In this document: positions 24,394 to 32,822 of the stretch, piece by piece
Layout: each line of letters opens with the position of its first letter
Position numbering within the stretch: position 1 is the first letter of the stretch
Source: an uncultured Acetatifactor sp.
GTDB lineage: Bacteria; Bacillota; Clostridia; Lachnospirales; Lachnospiraceae
Assembly: GCA_947595925.1 (NCBI GenBank)
Contig: CANQEV010000019.1
Location: 1 to 51,250 of the forward strand
Length of the DNA stretch: 51,250 bases
Reading direction: 5' to 3'
Notes under the pieces: generated by a model
Seen by the model: only the letters and a program-made list of their open reading frames with translations
Databases searched by the model: none
Told to the model about the DNA's origin: nothing
Translations under genes and position numbers: made by a program

Positions 24394-27300
24394 ATGAATT
24401 CACTGCATTTCTGGGCCGTTTTCAGTGTGATCTTTACAGTTGTCTTATGGCACTGGGTGATTCCCGGCAAACACGCCGACTCCGTCGCCATCGGGAAATT
24501 TACCATCCCCCTGCTCTTTCTCGCCGCCTTTGTCTTCAGAATGATCCTGGCAGCGAATGTCTCCGGCTTTGGAGTGGATATCAGCTGTTTCTCCGCCTGG
24601 TCGGAGAGAATGGTTCAGACAGGTCCCGGACAATTTTATGCGGAGGGCTATTTTTCGGATTACCCGCCCCTCTACCTCTATATCCTCTGGCTGATCGGGT
24701 GGGTTCGCTCCCTTTTGTCCCTGGAAATCCTTTCCCCGGCGTATCTGGCCCTCTTAAAACTGCCCTCCATTCTGGCCGATCTGGGGATCGGATACCTGAT
24801 CTATCGGATCGGCAGAAAACACCTGGGCATGCTTTCCGGAGTGGCCCTGGCTTCCATCTATCTCTTTCAGCCCGTCGTCCTCCTAAACAGCTGCCTGTGG
24901 GGACAGATCGACTCCCTGTTTACCTTCCTGCTGCTTCTCGTCTGCATGCTTCTGGAACGGGAGAAACACTTTCCCGCCTTTCTGGTCTATGGTCTGGGGA
25001 TCCTGTTAAAACCTCAGATGTTGATTTTCGCCCCTCTGATTTTAGTGGACGTTCTTGGTTATGCCTTCCACGGCGGATGTTTTTCCCTCAAGCGTCTCCT
25101 GCAGACCGTCGGGTACGGCCTTCTCGCTCTGATCCTTGCGATCCTTGCGGCAACGCCCTTTGGCCTGGACAACGTGCTGAGACAATACCTTGACACCTTA
25201 AGCTCCTACCCTTACGCCTCCGTAAACGCTTATAATTTCTGGTGCGGCATGGGGTTAAACTGGCATCCCCAGGACACGGTCTTCCTGGGAATGCCCTGTA
25301 CCTCCTGGGGATTCCTGGCCATCGTGCTCGCGGTTTTGTTCTGCCTGCTGATCGGATACCGCTTCCGCAGGGTCTCCGGGAGATACCCGCTCATGGGCGC
25401 CTTCCTGATCCTAACGGTATTCACCTTTTCCGTGAGGATGCACGAGCGCTATCTCTACCCGGTGATGGCGCTTCTTCCCGCCGCCTTTCCCGGCCTTGCG
25501 GCAGGCCAGCTCTGCGGCAATCTCTCCCAGGTCAGCCGCCGCACCGGTCCGGCGCTCACCCGCGCCCTGCGCTTTGGATTTACCGGCCTGTTCACTGCCC
25601 TGGCCTGCCTGCACCTATACAACACGGCTCACGTCCTGTACTATTATAATCCCTCGGACTATTCCGCGGACGCGCCCATTCTGCGGAACACGGGGCTGGG
25701 GATCACCCTCTGCGCCCTGCTCTTTTACGTTCTATTGTTCACCCTCCGCCGCCAGGGAGAACCAGCCTCTCCCCGGGAACTCCGCGCGGCAGGCGGCGCA
25801 GACGGCATCCCGTTTTCCTCCTGGCAGAGAAAGCTCACCAAAACGGATCTGCTGCTCCTGGTCCTGACCACCCTCTTATACAGCGTCTTCGCCCTCAGGG
25901 ATCTGGGCGATACCTCCGCCCCCGAGACCGTCTATGAGGCGGCGCAGGATCAGACGCTGCGCTTTACGTTCGATCCGTCGGAAAAAGCGGCCTCGCTCTC
26001 CTACTACATAGCCCCGGAGCACGACAGGAGCTTTCGGATGGAAGGCGCCGATACCGATGCCCTCTCCGGGACAGGCCCGCTTTTTGCGGAAGAAGTCTCC
26101 CTGGAGGATGTCTTTACCTGGACAACCCTGTCTTTCCCCTCACAATGCACGGAACTCTCCCTGACGCCGCTGCAGGGGAATGCCCGCATCGTGGAATTTG
26201 TCTTCCTGGACGCTGTGGGAAATCCTGTGAGGCCCTTGAACGCCGCCGATTATCCGGAACTCTTTGACGAGGCGGACCTCTACCCTCAGCGGTTCAGCTT
26301 CCGGAACAGCATGTACTTCGACGAGATCTACCACGCAAGGACCGCCTACGAATTTCTTCACGGCATGAGAAGCTACGAGAATACCCATCCGCCCCTGGGG
26401 AAGGGCCTGATCTCGCTGGGCATTTCCCTGTTTGGGATGAATCCCTTCGGATGGCGCATCATCGGCGTCCTCTTTGGCATCGCCATGCTCCCCATCCTCT
26501 ATCTCTTTGCAAAAAGCCTCACCGGATACACGCCGACGGCGGCCCTCACCTGCTGGATCTTCGCCTTTGACTTCATGCACTTTGCCCAGACCCGGATCGC
26601 CACCATCGACGTATACATTGTATTTTTCATCATCTGCATGTATTACTTCCTATACCGTTTTCTCACCGCCGACTACTGGGCCTCCCTTAAGAAACTTCTT
26701 TTGCCCCTGGCCCTCTGCGGAATCTCCATGGGCCTGGGAGTTGCCTGCAAATGGACCGGCGTTTACGCGGGGATCGGCATGGGCATCCTTTTCTTCGCCC
26801 ATCTGGCCCTCCTCTCGAAATCCTATTTCCTGGCAAAGAAAAATCCCGACGGCATGACCGGAACCTACGCCAATCGGGACGTTCTTTCCATTTTTCCGGG
26901 CAGAACCTTAAAAATCCTGGGCTTCTGCCTGATTTTCTTTGTTCTGGTCCCCGGGCTGATCTACCTTCTCAGCTATCTTCCCTTCCGGGACGGAAACTCC
27001 GCCGGCCTCTTTGAGAGAATGCTGCGGAACCAGAAGACCATGTTCGACTACCACAGCAACTTAAACGCCACGCACTATTTTGCATCCCCCTATTATGAGT
27101 GGCCTCTGGTCGTGCGCCCCATCTGGTATTACTCCGGGATCCTTTCAGACACGCTCAGGGAGGGGATCAGCTCCTTCGGCAATCCTCTTGTCTGGTGGAT
27201 GGGAATCCCCGCCTTCGTCTACATGCTGTATCTCTGTCTGATGAAGCGGGATAAAAACGCCTTTTTCCTGCTGATCGGATACCTGGCGCAGTACGTCCCC

Positions 27301-27564
27301 TGGTTCTTCGTCACCCGGATCACTTTCATCTATCACTATTTCCCCAGCGCAGTGTTCGCAGTGCTGATGATCGGCTACAGCGCCCGGTGTCTTCTTCGGA
27401 ATACTTCCCGCCAAAAAGCCCTGGCGGTCCTGCTCCTCTACGGTGCCGCGGTATTCGGACTCTTTTTACTGTTCTACCCGGTTCTCTCCGGCCAGCCTGT
27501 GGAACTGGCGTTTGCCGAAAAGTACCTGAAGTGGTTCAAGACCTGGGTCCTGGTAGCCGGCTAA
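24394..27564 (+). CDS. Double GT-C membrane glycosyltransferase (mannosyltransferase-like half fused to a PMT/GT39 half)
   Basis: This 1056-residue protein of many membrane helices appears to contain two complete GT-C units. The first (about 1-430) has the loop acidic motif VDISCFSAW (D62) and DYPPLYLYILW (89-99). The second (about 630-1056) carries PMT family motifs, YFDEIYHARTAYEFL (DE at 643-644) and ENTHPPLGKGLI (HPP at 665-667). A strand-rich, non-membrane stretch (about 490-630) joins them. PMT enzymes move a sugar from a polyprenyl-phosphate carrier to a protein or polymer on the outer face of the membrane. The acceptor is unknown. The gene has its own promoter, and its stop codon overlaps that of the convergent acyltransferase gene, which may modify the same surface polymer (inference). 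Confidence 0.85.
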   Translation: MNSLHFWAVFSVIFTVVLWHWVIPGKHADSVAIGKFTIPLLFLAAFVFRMILAANVSGFGVDISCFSAWSERMVQTGPGQFYAEGYFSDYPPLYLYILWLIGWVRSLLSLEILSPAYLALLKLPSILADLGIGYLIYRIGRKHLGMLSGVALASIYLFQPVVLLNSCLWGQIDSLFTFLLLLVCMLLEREKHFPAFLVYGLGILLKPQMLIFAPLILVDVLGYAFHGGCFSLKRLLQTVGYGLLALILAILAATPFGLDNVLRQYLDTLSSYPYASVNAYNFWCGMGLNWHPQDTVFLGMPCTSWGFLAIVLAVLFCLLIGYRFRRVSGRYPLMGAFLILTVFTFSVRMHERYLYPVMALLPAAFPGLAAGQLCGNLSQVSRRTGPALTRALRFGFTGLFTALACLHLYNTAHVLYYYNPSDYSADAPILRNTGLGITLCALLFYVLLFTLRRQGEPASPRELRAAGGADGIPFSSWQRKLTKTDLLLLVLTTLLYSVFALRDLGDTSAPETVYEAAQDQTLRFTFDPSEKAASLSYYIAPEHDRSFRMEGADTDALSGTGPLFAEEVSLEDVFTWTTLSFPSQCTELSLTPLQGNARIVEFVFLDAVGNPVRPLNAADYPELFDEADLYPQRFSFRNSMYFDEIYHARTAYEFLHGMRSYENTHPPLGKGLISLGISLFGMNPFGWRIIGVLFGIAMLPILYLFAKSLTGYTPTAALTCWIFAFDFMHFAQTRIATIDVYIVFFIICMYYFLYRFLTADYWASLKKLLLPLALCGISMGLGVACKWTGVYAGIGMGILFFAHLALLSKSYFLAKKNPDGMTGTYANRDVLSIFPGRTLKILGFCLIFFVLVPGLIYLLSYLPFRDGNSAGLFERMLRNQKTMFDYHSNLNATHYFASPYYEWPLVVRPIWYYSGILSDTLREGISSFGNPLVWWMGIPAFVYMLYLCLMKRDKNAFFLLIGYLAQYVPWFFVTRITFIYHYFPSAVFAVLMIGYSARCLLRNTSRQKALAVLLLYGAAVFGLFLLFYPVLSGQPVELAFAEKYLKWFKTWVLVAG

Positions 27565-28556
27565 TTCCTCCCGATCCGCCGTTTTTCCTTTACGACATGG
27601 ATCCCAAGGGCGAGAAGGGTTGCGCCTGCAAAGACGAGAACCGGCTTGGCCCACAAAAACAGGACGTTTTCTTCCAGGTGCAGTCTTTCTCCTGCCAGGC
27701 CCATAAGCGAAATGACCAGCAGGTGATCGTAATAGATCCACATGGAAAGCCTATCCCCCATAAACTGCATCAGGCGCAGACGGGGACACTCCGGTTTCAC
27801 CAAAGCCAGAAGAAAGAGCCCTGCCGCGATCACCACCGTGCTCAGGTGCAGGTCCATGTACTGGCCTGTCAGAAAGAACTCCACGACAATCAGGACATGA
27901 CCCGCAAAAACAATGCCAAGGCAGCGGAACACCGTCAATTTTTCCGCGATCTTTTCCCTGTGCCGTGCAAAAAAACGCCCCATCAAGGCAAAGGGAACCC
28001 CGAACAGGATCGCGCTCCTAAACAGGAACACCAGCTGGTCTATGGAAAAATGATTCTGGCAGTACCAACGCCCGAAAATATGGAGGAACAGAAGCGGCGG
28101 AACGGCCCAGACCGCCTTCTCCATAAGGCCCTTCCGATGCAGAAGGTACAGGATGCACCAGGTCCAGAAAGCGGCGTAGAGGTACCACAGCGTCCCATTA
28201 AAAAAGGAGCCGAAAAACAGCGTTTTGATAAATTCCCAGCCTCTTGGAAAATCGTTGAAAAACTCCGCGGCCGGAACCTGTCCCGCCACGCAGTCCAGCA
28301 GGAAATTGAAGATTCCGTAAAGCAGCTCCAGGGCCGCCGTCGTCTTTAACGTGGTGACAATCTTTTTTCGATACCATTCCCCAGGTTTCTGAAAGGAAAA
28401 ATATCCCGAAATCAGGAAGAAAACCGGAACGGAAAATCTCAGGGCATAGATGATCATCTCCCCAAATTTTCCCGGGAAAGGACAATGGAGAAAGATAACG
28501 ACGACACAGGAGATCAGTTTCAGTACATTCAGACTTTCGTTTCTCTTCGCGGGCAT
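27561..28556 (-). CDS. Acyltransferase family 3 membrane protein
   Basis: This 331-residue protein has about ten predicted membrane segments and begins with the family pattern NVLKLISCVVVIFLHCPFPG, which includes the histidine of the active-site region. It continues with RFSVPVFFLISGYF, as in OafA/NRG-1 acyltransferases that acetylate or succinylate surface sugars. The catalytic arginine normal in this family cannot be assigned with confidence. The ribosome binding site GAAGGAG is about 9 nt before the ATG. Its stop (TAG, 27561-27563) overlaps the TAA of the glycosyltransferase gene on the other strand, leaving no room for a terminator between them. Confidence 0.85.
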   Translation of the reverse strand: MPAKRNESLNVLKLISCVVVIFLHCPFPGKFGEMIIYALRFSVPVFFLISGYFSFQKPGEWYRKKIVTTLKTTAALELLYGIFNFLLDCVAGQVPAAEFFNDFPRGWEFIKTLFFGSFFNGTLWYLYAAFWTWCILYLLHRKGLMEKAVWAVPPLLFLHIFGRWYCQNHFSIDQLVFLFRSAILFGVPFALMGRFFARHREKIAEKLTVFRCLGIVFAGHVLIVVEFFLTGQYMDLHLSTVVIAAGLFLLALVKPECPRLRLMQFMGDRLSMWIYYDHLLVISLMGLAGERLHLEENVLFLWAKPVLVFAGATLLALGIHVVKEKRRIGRN

Positions 28557-28576
28557 CCCTTTTTACTCCTTCCGCC

Positions 28577-28593
28577 ACTGCCCCGGGGGCAGT
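28577..28593. other. GC-rich palindrome upstream of the acyltransferase gene
   Basis: ACTGCCCC (28577-28584) is followed directly by GGGGGCAGT (28585-28593). It lies about 20 bp before the acyltransferase start in the predicted leader. It could be an operator or a translation-affecting hairpin; there is no T-run on the minus side. Confidence 0.35.
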
Positions 28594-28601
28594 AAAATCT
28601 G

Positions 28602-28646
28602 TGAAAATAAGGCACCATCGCCCATATCTCTATAAGCAATGATGCC
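28602..28646 (-). terminator. Terminator after tsf
   Basis: The 11-bp stem (28636-28646 pairing with 28611-28621, with three G-T pairs) has a 14-nt loop. On the minus strand it is followed by TTATTTTC. It lies about 30 bp after the tsf stop codon and separates the rpsB-tsf operon from the acyltransferase gene. Confidence 0.7.
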
Positions 28647-28674
28647 TGTTTTCTTAGCCTTTTTATTCGGTGCC

Positions 28675-29610
28675 TTACTTCAGCTGGGCCGCAACCTCCG
28701 CTGCGAAATCCTCGTTCTTCTTCTCAAGGCCCTCGCCGGTCTCAAAACGCACAAATCTCTTGACAGCGAGCTTCGCCCCATTCTCTTTTGCAACCTGGGC
28801 GAGATACTGGGCAACGGTCTGCTTTCCGTCCTCTGCCTTTACGTATACCTGCTCCAGAAGGCAGACTTCCTTCAGCTCCTTGTTCAGACGTCCGATCACG
28901 GCGCCCTCGATCACCTTCTCCGGCTTTCCTGCCATCTTGGGATCCTGAGCGATCTGGGCCGCAAGGATCTCCTTCTCATGAGCCTTGAACTCCTCGGAGA
29001 CGTCGCTGGTGGCCACGTACTTGGGATTCAGCGCCGCAACCTGCATTGCCAGGTTGGTAAGTGCCTCTTTTACTGCCTCGTTTACAACGTCGGTCTCGGC
29101 CTCCACGATCACGCCGATCCGTCCGCCGCCGTGCACATAGCTGACAACGCAGCCGTTTTCAGCCTCCACCTTCTCAAATCTTCTGATGCTCAGCTTCTCG
29201 CCGATCTTCGCGATCTTCTCAACCAGAGCGTCGTTGACCGTCATGCTCGCATCCGCACTCCACTTCTCAGCGAGGAAGGACTCCATGTCAGCCGCATTGG
29301 AGTTCAAAGCCTGCTGTGCCACGGCCTCCACAAACTCCTGGAACACTTCGTTCTTCGCCACGAAATCGGTCTCGGAATTGACCTCGACCACAACCGCCTT
29401 CTGATCGCCATCCATCGCGATGCGGCAGATGCCTTCCGCTGCGATCCTGCCCTCTTTCTTTACTGCCTTGGCCTGTCCGTTCTTTCTCAGAACCTCCACG
29501 GCCTCTTCCATATTTCCGTTGGTCTCGCTCAGAGCCTTCTTACAATCCATCATGCCCGCGCCGGTCATCTCGCGCAGCTCTTTTACCATAGATGCGGTAA
29601 TCTCTGCCAT
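28675..29610 (-). CDS. tsf: Translation elongation factor Ts
   Basis: EF-Ts recycles EF-Tu by exchanging GDP for GTP. The N-terminal helical domain (UBA-like) contains the family signature around LREMTGAGMMDCKKAL (12-27). The core follows with VEVNSETDFVAKNEVF. The 311-residue length is normal. I chose the ATG at 29610 (MAEITASMVK) because AGAAAGGTGG precedes it and it matches the family N-terminus; the frame stays open for nine more codons. It follows rpsB after 118 bp holding a strong hairpin, the usual rpsB-tsf pair. Confidence 0.98.
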   Translation of the reverse strand: MAEITASMVKELREMTGAGMMDCKKALSETNGNMEEAVEVLRKNGQAKAVKKEGRIAAEGICRIAMDGDQKAVVVEVNSETDFVAKNEVFQEFVEAVAQQALNSNAADMESFLAEKWSADASMTVNDALVEKIAKIGEKLSIRRFEKVEAENGCVVSYVHGGGRIGVIVEAETDVVNEAVKEALTNLAMQVAALNPKYVATSDVSEEFKAHEKEILAAQIAQDPKMAGKPEKVIEGAVIGRLNKELKEVCLLEQVYVKAEDGKQTVAQYLAQVAKENGAKLAVKRFVRFETGEGLEKKNEDFAAEVAAQLK

Positions 29611-29644
29611 ATTCTTATCCACCTTTCTAACAATCATTCCATCC

Positions 29645-29686
29645 GCTGCACCGGCATCCCGGGTCCAAGGGACCGGGCTGTGCAGC
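29645..29686 (-). other. Strong hairpin in the rpsB-tsf spacer
   Basis: The outer stem GCTGCAC (29645-29651)/GTGCAGC (29680-29686) is perfect. Inside it, CCCGGGTCC (29658-29666) pairs with GGACCGGG (29670-29677) with one bulge. There is no T-run, so it is more likely to adjust the tsf/rpsB ratio by pausing, processing or partial termination than to stop transcription fully. Confidence 0.6.
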
Positions 29687-29728
29687 CTGTACGTTCAAAG
29701 CCTTGACCTAAAAAGAACCTGCGTCCGC

Positions 29729-30487
29729 TTACTGCTCCTGAGCGATCTCCTCAATATCAACCGCCTCAGCATTTTCAGCGGTCTCCTCCTCGCCATAGAC
29801 AGCCTCGCCCTGGTTTGCCTCGATCACGGCGTCCGCCATCTTGGAAACGATCAGCTTCACGGCTCTGATCGCGTCGTCGTTTCCGGGGATGATGTAATCC
29901 AGCTCCTCGGGATCGCAGTTGGTATCGCCGATGCCGATCAGGGTGATGCCAAGGGCGTGAGCCTCCTGTACGCAGATACGCTCCTTCTTGGGATCCACGA
30001 CAAAGATCGCGTCAGGGATCCTGGTCATATTCTTGATACCGCCAAGGTTCTTCTCCAGCTTCTCCCATTCCTTCTTCAGCTGGATCACTTCCTTCTTGGG
30101 CAGCACGTCAAAGGTGCCGTCCTGGGACATGGTCTCGATCTTATGCAGTCTATCGATGCGGGACTGAATGGTCTTAAAGTTGGTGAGCATGCCGCCCAGC
30201 CATCTCTCGTTCACATAGTACATGCCGCAGCGCTCAGCCTCGGTCTTCACAGCGTCCTGGGCCTGCTTCTTGGTGCCCACGAACAGAATGGTTCCGCCCT
30301 GTGCCGCGATCTCGGAAATCGCCTTGTAGGCCTCGTCAACCTTGCCCACGGATTTCTGAAGATCGATGATGTGGATCCCGTTTCTCTCGGTGAAGATGTA
30401 GGGAGCCATCTTAGGGTTCCATCTTCTGGTCTGATGTCCGAAGTGAACACCCGCTTCAAGTAACTGTTTCATGGAAATAACGCTCAT
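29729..30487 (-). CDS. rpsB: 30S ribosomal protein S2
   Basis: S2 is a late-assembling protein of the small ribosomal subunit. The sequence starts [20 protein letters not shown], as expected. It contains [21 protein letters not shown] and the [12 protein letters not shown] motif near 150, plus an acidic C-terminal tail ([20 protein letters not shown]). The 252 residues are normal. I chose the ATG at 30487, with GGAGGTAAGAAA in front, over an upstream in-frame extension. It is transcribed from the promoter at 30640-30668 with a leader of about 145 nt, and is followed by tsf. Confidence 0.98.
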   Translation of the reverse strand: MSVISMKQLLEAGVHFGHQTRRWNPKMAPYIFTERNGIHIIDLQKSVGKVDEAYKAISEIAAQGGTILFVGTKKQAQDAVKTEAERCGMYYVNERWLGGMLTNFKTIQSRIDRLHKIETMSQDGTFDVLPKKEVIQLKKEWEKLEKNLGGIKNMTRIPDAIFVVDPKKERICVQEAHALGITLIGIGDTNCDPEELDYIIPGNDDAIRAVKLIVSKMADAVIEANQGEAVYGEEETAENAEAVDIEEIAQEQ

Positions 30488-30632
30488 TTTCTTACCTCCG
30501 TCTGGTTTTTTCTTCCGCATGCTTTTGCGTGAAACGCCCGCGTTACTAAGCGTTCACAACTCTGCAGCCTTCGGGGATCCGCTCGGCGTCTTCCCGCACC
30601 ACCTGCAAATAAAGCCGCGTGTTTTTTTGCAA
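30488..30632 (-). ncRNA. Possible autoregulatory leader of rpsB
   Basis: The roughly 145-nt untranslated leader contains several short hairpins, including GCGT-TTC-ACGC near 30531-30541. Leaders of ribosomal-protein operons often bind their own protein to control translation. I did not recognise a named S2 leader motif, so only the position and length support this. Confidence 0.35.
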
Positions 30633-30639
30633 CTCTATG

Positions 30640-30668
30640 AGTATAACACAGGATAATCCCTGTGGCAA
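30640..30668 (-). promoter_or_regulatory. Strong promoter for rpsB-tsf
   Basis: On the minus strand, TTGCCA (30663-30668) and TATACT (30640-30645) are separated by exactly 17 bp. The -35 lies only 9 bp beyond the MFS gene stop codon, so rpsB-tsf has its own promoter independent of the fla/che operon. Confidence 0.85.
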
Positions 30669-30676
30669 GTTTTTTT

Positions 30677-32002
30677 TCAGATTTTGCCGGAATCTGTTTT
30701 GCCGGAATCCTTTTCCCTGGGGCCGCAAAGACTGCCGTGGGACCGGAGATACCGATAAAACCCAAAGCTGAACAGACTGCCCAGGATCCCCGTACACAGG
30801 AACATCACCGCCATGCCGCTGCCGGAGCCGCTCCCTACAATGTAATGGAGAACGCCGGAGCCGGCATGCCCTCCGCTCATATAGGGTTCAAACACATAAT
30901 CCGCCAGGAACCCTCCCAGAAGGATCCCCACGGGAATGGAGCTGAACTGGACCGCGTTCCGCACGGAAAAGATCCTGCCCTGCATCTCCTCCGGGACCAG
31001 CCGGTACAAGATCACATTCTGCCCGGCGCTGATGAACGGGATCGGCAGACTCGCCATAAAACCCGCCGCGGACCACAGGAACGCTCCCCGACCCGCGCCC
31101 ATCATCAGGTCGCCCAAAAGGAACGAGAGCCCCGCAGAGACATAGATCGCCTTCAGGGAATCCTTCGGCATCTTTCCGGCAGATACCAGGATCCCTCCCA
31201 GCACGCCGCCGATCCCCATGGCCGCGTTCACAATCCCCAGCGCCACCTCGTTTCCGCCGCTCCGCGCCAGGATCATGGGGGACAGGATATTCTCATAGGT
31301 CAGCCGGGAAAAGAAGTTCAGCATCGCCATCGTCAGGACGATGATCAGGATCCCCCTGTTTTGCAGCAGGAATGCGTACCCCTCCCGGCAGTCCGAAAGC
31401 AGGGAACCTTCCCGCTTCTCTGCGCTGCGGTTTTCCGGGATCCGGATGAAACACAGGAGAACCAGAAAGGCCACGGCAAAACTGCCAAAGTCAAAGATCA
31501 GAATATGCTTCAATCCCCCGAAGGCGTACACCGACGCCGCCAAAACCGGCGCAAGAACCGAGATCAGATTGCCGGAAAACGAGAGCATGCCGCTGGCGTT
31601 TGCGATCTTTTCCTTCGGCACCAGGATCCCCATGGCAACGCCGGAGGCCGGGGACTGAAACGCATTGGCAAACCCGATCACGCCGTTTATGAGATAGATG
31701 TGCCAGATCCTCAGCCCTCCCGTGAGAGACATCGCCAGCACAAAGACCGTGCAGCACGCCGCCGCGCTGTCGGCCGCCAGCATGATCTTCTTTTTGCTGT
31801 GGGCGTCCACAAACGCCCCCGCAAACAGACTGACAACGACATAGGGAACATAGTTGAAGAAAGACATCAGCGACACCGTCATCGCGGAGTGCTTGACGGA
31901 ATACACCCACAGGATCAGCGCGAAACTCGTCATCGCGCTCCCCAGCTGGGAAAAAGACTGCGTCAGCCAAAAAAACACATATTTTCTAAAATCTTTATTC
32001 AT
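30677..32002 (-). CDS. MFS transporter (EntS/MFS_3-like efflux type)
   Basis: This 441-residue protein has about 12 predicted membrane helices. It starts MNKDFRKYVFFWLTQSFSQL, the usual opening of the MFS_3/EntS-like branch, with the loop motif GAFVDAHSKKKIML after helix 2. Members export drugs, siderophores or other small molecules; no substrate is evident. The C-terminal tail has a short duplicated DSGK. The ribosome binding site TAAGGAGAGG is strong. The gene sits between the end of the fla/che operon and rpsB, where Bacillus has nothing comparable, so it may be an insertion. Base use looks like its neighbours. Confidence 0.88.
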   Translation of the reverse strand: MNKDFRKYVFFWLTQSFSQLGSAMTSFALILWVYSVKHSAMTVSLMSFFNYVPYVVVSLFAGAFVDAHSKKKIMLAADSAAACCTVFVLAMSLTGGLRIWHIYLINGVIGFANAFQSPASGVAMGILVPKEKIANASGMLSFSGNLISVLAPVLAASVYAFGGLKHILIFDFGSFAVAFLVLLCFIRIPENRSAEKREGSLLSDCREGYAFLLQNRGILIIVLTMAMLNFFSRLTYENILSPMILARSGGNEVALGIVNAAMGIGGVLGGILVSAGKMPKDSLKAIYVSAGLSFLLGDLMMGAGRGAFLWSAAGFMASLPIPFISAGQNVILYRLVPEEMQGRIFSVRNAVQFSSIPVGILLGGFLADYVFEPYMSGGHAGSGVLHYIVGSGSGSGMAVMFLCTGILGSLFSFGFYRYLRSHGSLCGPREKDSGKTDSGKI

Positions 32003-32058
32003 TGAATCCTCTCCTTATTGTCTATTTTTTCCCAATAAGCACAAGATCCAATGCGGAC

Positions 32059-32113
32059 GAAAAAATTTTTATCTCTGTACAGGCTTCGTCCTCACACCGG
32101 ACCTTGTACAGAG
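32059..32113 (-). terminator. Terminator of the fla/che operon
   Basis: The 9-bp arms 32073-32081 and 32105-32113 are perfect and enclose a second small stem. The minus strand continues ATAAAAATTTTTTCG. It lies about 80 bp after the last fla/che gene and about 55 bp before the MFS start, so it could alternatively be a leader attenuator for the MFS gene. The remaining gap (32003-32194) shows no other clear element. Confidence 0.75.
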
Positions 32114-32194
32114 GTATGCATCTAACAGGATCACCCTATGGCACAACATATCTCACACCTTTCTTTCCCTGAAATTATTCGCCGGGTTCAGCCG

Positions 32195-32812
32195 TCAGGG
32201 TCTCGACGTAAGGAGTTTTGCGATCTCCTCATAGCTGCTGCCCGCGGGAATCTGGACCTGTCCCACGCGTATGGCGCTGTCATAACCGTTGTTGCAGAGA
32301 TATTCGTCATACGCCTCCACGTCGTCCACCAGACCGGCCTGCTGCAGATAACGGGCCACGGCGTAGGAGCCGTCCCCGGGATAGATCGTGATGACAATCG
32401 TTTCCGCCGCGCCTGCGCTCTCCCCGGTATCCGGCTGGACAGATTCGGCATTTCCATCATCCGATGCATCCGTACTCTCTCCGTCGGCTGCACTTGTATC
32501 CGGTTCCTCGACTTCGCTTGGGAGCGACTCCTGATAAGACTCCTGGGGCTCTCCCCCGGAAGCATCTGTATCCGGCTCTTCGTCTTCGCGTGAGTGCGGC
32601 TCCTGATAAGACTCCTGGGACTCTCCCCCGGAGGGCACCCGCTGACCGCCGGAAAGCGTGCCGCTCTCCGCCATTACCATACCCAGTTCCGCAGCCCTCT
32701 CCCGGATCTCTTCGTCGCTGAGTCCGTTCCGATCCCCCCGGAAAAGGGACGTCACCGCGACGGCGATCACGATTCCGGTGGCAAGGCCGCGCAAATATTG
32801 TTTCATCTTCAT
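32195..32812 (-). CDS. MltG N-domain-like membrane protein lacking the catalytic domain, with tandem repeats
   Basis: This 205-residue protein has one N-terminal membrane helix (about 8-22). An acidic Ser/Glu/Asp-rich linker follows with two 24-residue tandem repeats (SGGEPQESYQESLPSEVEEP type), encoded by the DNA repeat at 32496-32639. The C-terminal domain (about 138-205, from TIVITIYPGDGSYAVARYL to IPAGSSYEEIAKLL) resembles the LysM-like N-terminal module of the endolytic transglycosylase MltG/YceG. The large catalytic domain with its glutamate is absent, and the stop codon is a clean TAA-type end, not a frameshift, as far as I can see. It could bind peptidoglycan or the elongation machinery near flagella. 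It is the last gene before the operon terminator. Confidence 0.6.
   Translation of the reverse strand: MKMKQYLRGLATGIVIAVAVTSLFRGDRNGLSDEEIRERAAELGMVMAESGTLSGGQRVPSGGESQESYQEPHSREDEEPDTDASGGEPQESYQESLPSEVEEPDTSAADGESTDASDDGNAESVQPDTGESAGAAETIVITIYPGDGSYAVARYLQQAGLVDDVEAYDEYLCNNGYDSAIRVGQVQIPAGSSYEEIAKLLTSRP
32496..32639. repeat. Two 72-bp tandem repeats inside the MltG-N-like gene
   Basis: Unit A (32496-32567) and unit B (32568-32639) have a period of 72 bp (24 codons). They share a nearly identical core, CTCCTGATAAGACTCCTGGG. The in-frame period means copy number can change without breaking the protein. Confidence 0.8.
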
Positions 32813-32822
32813 ATCGGTTTCC

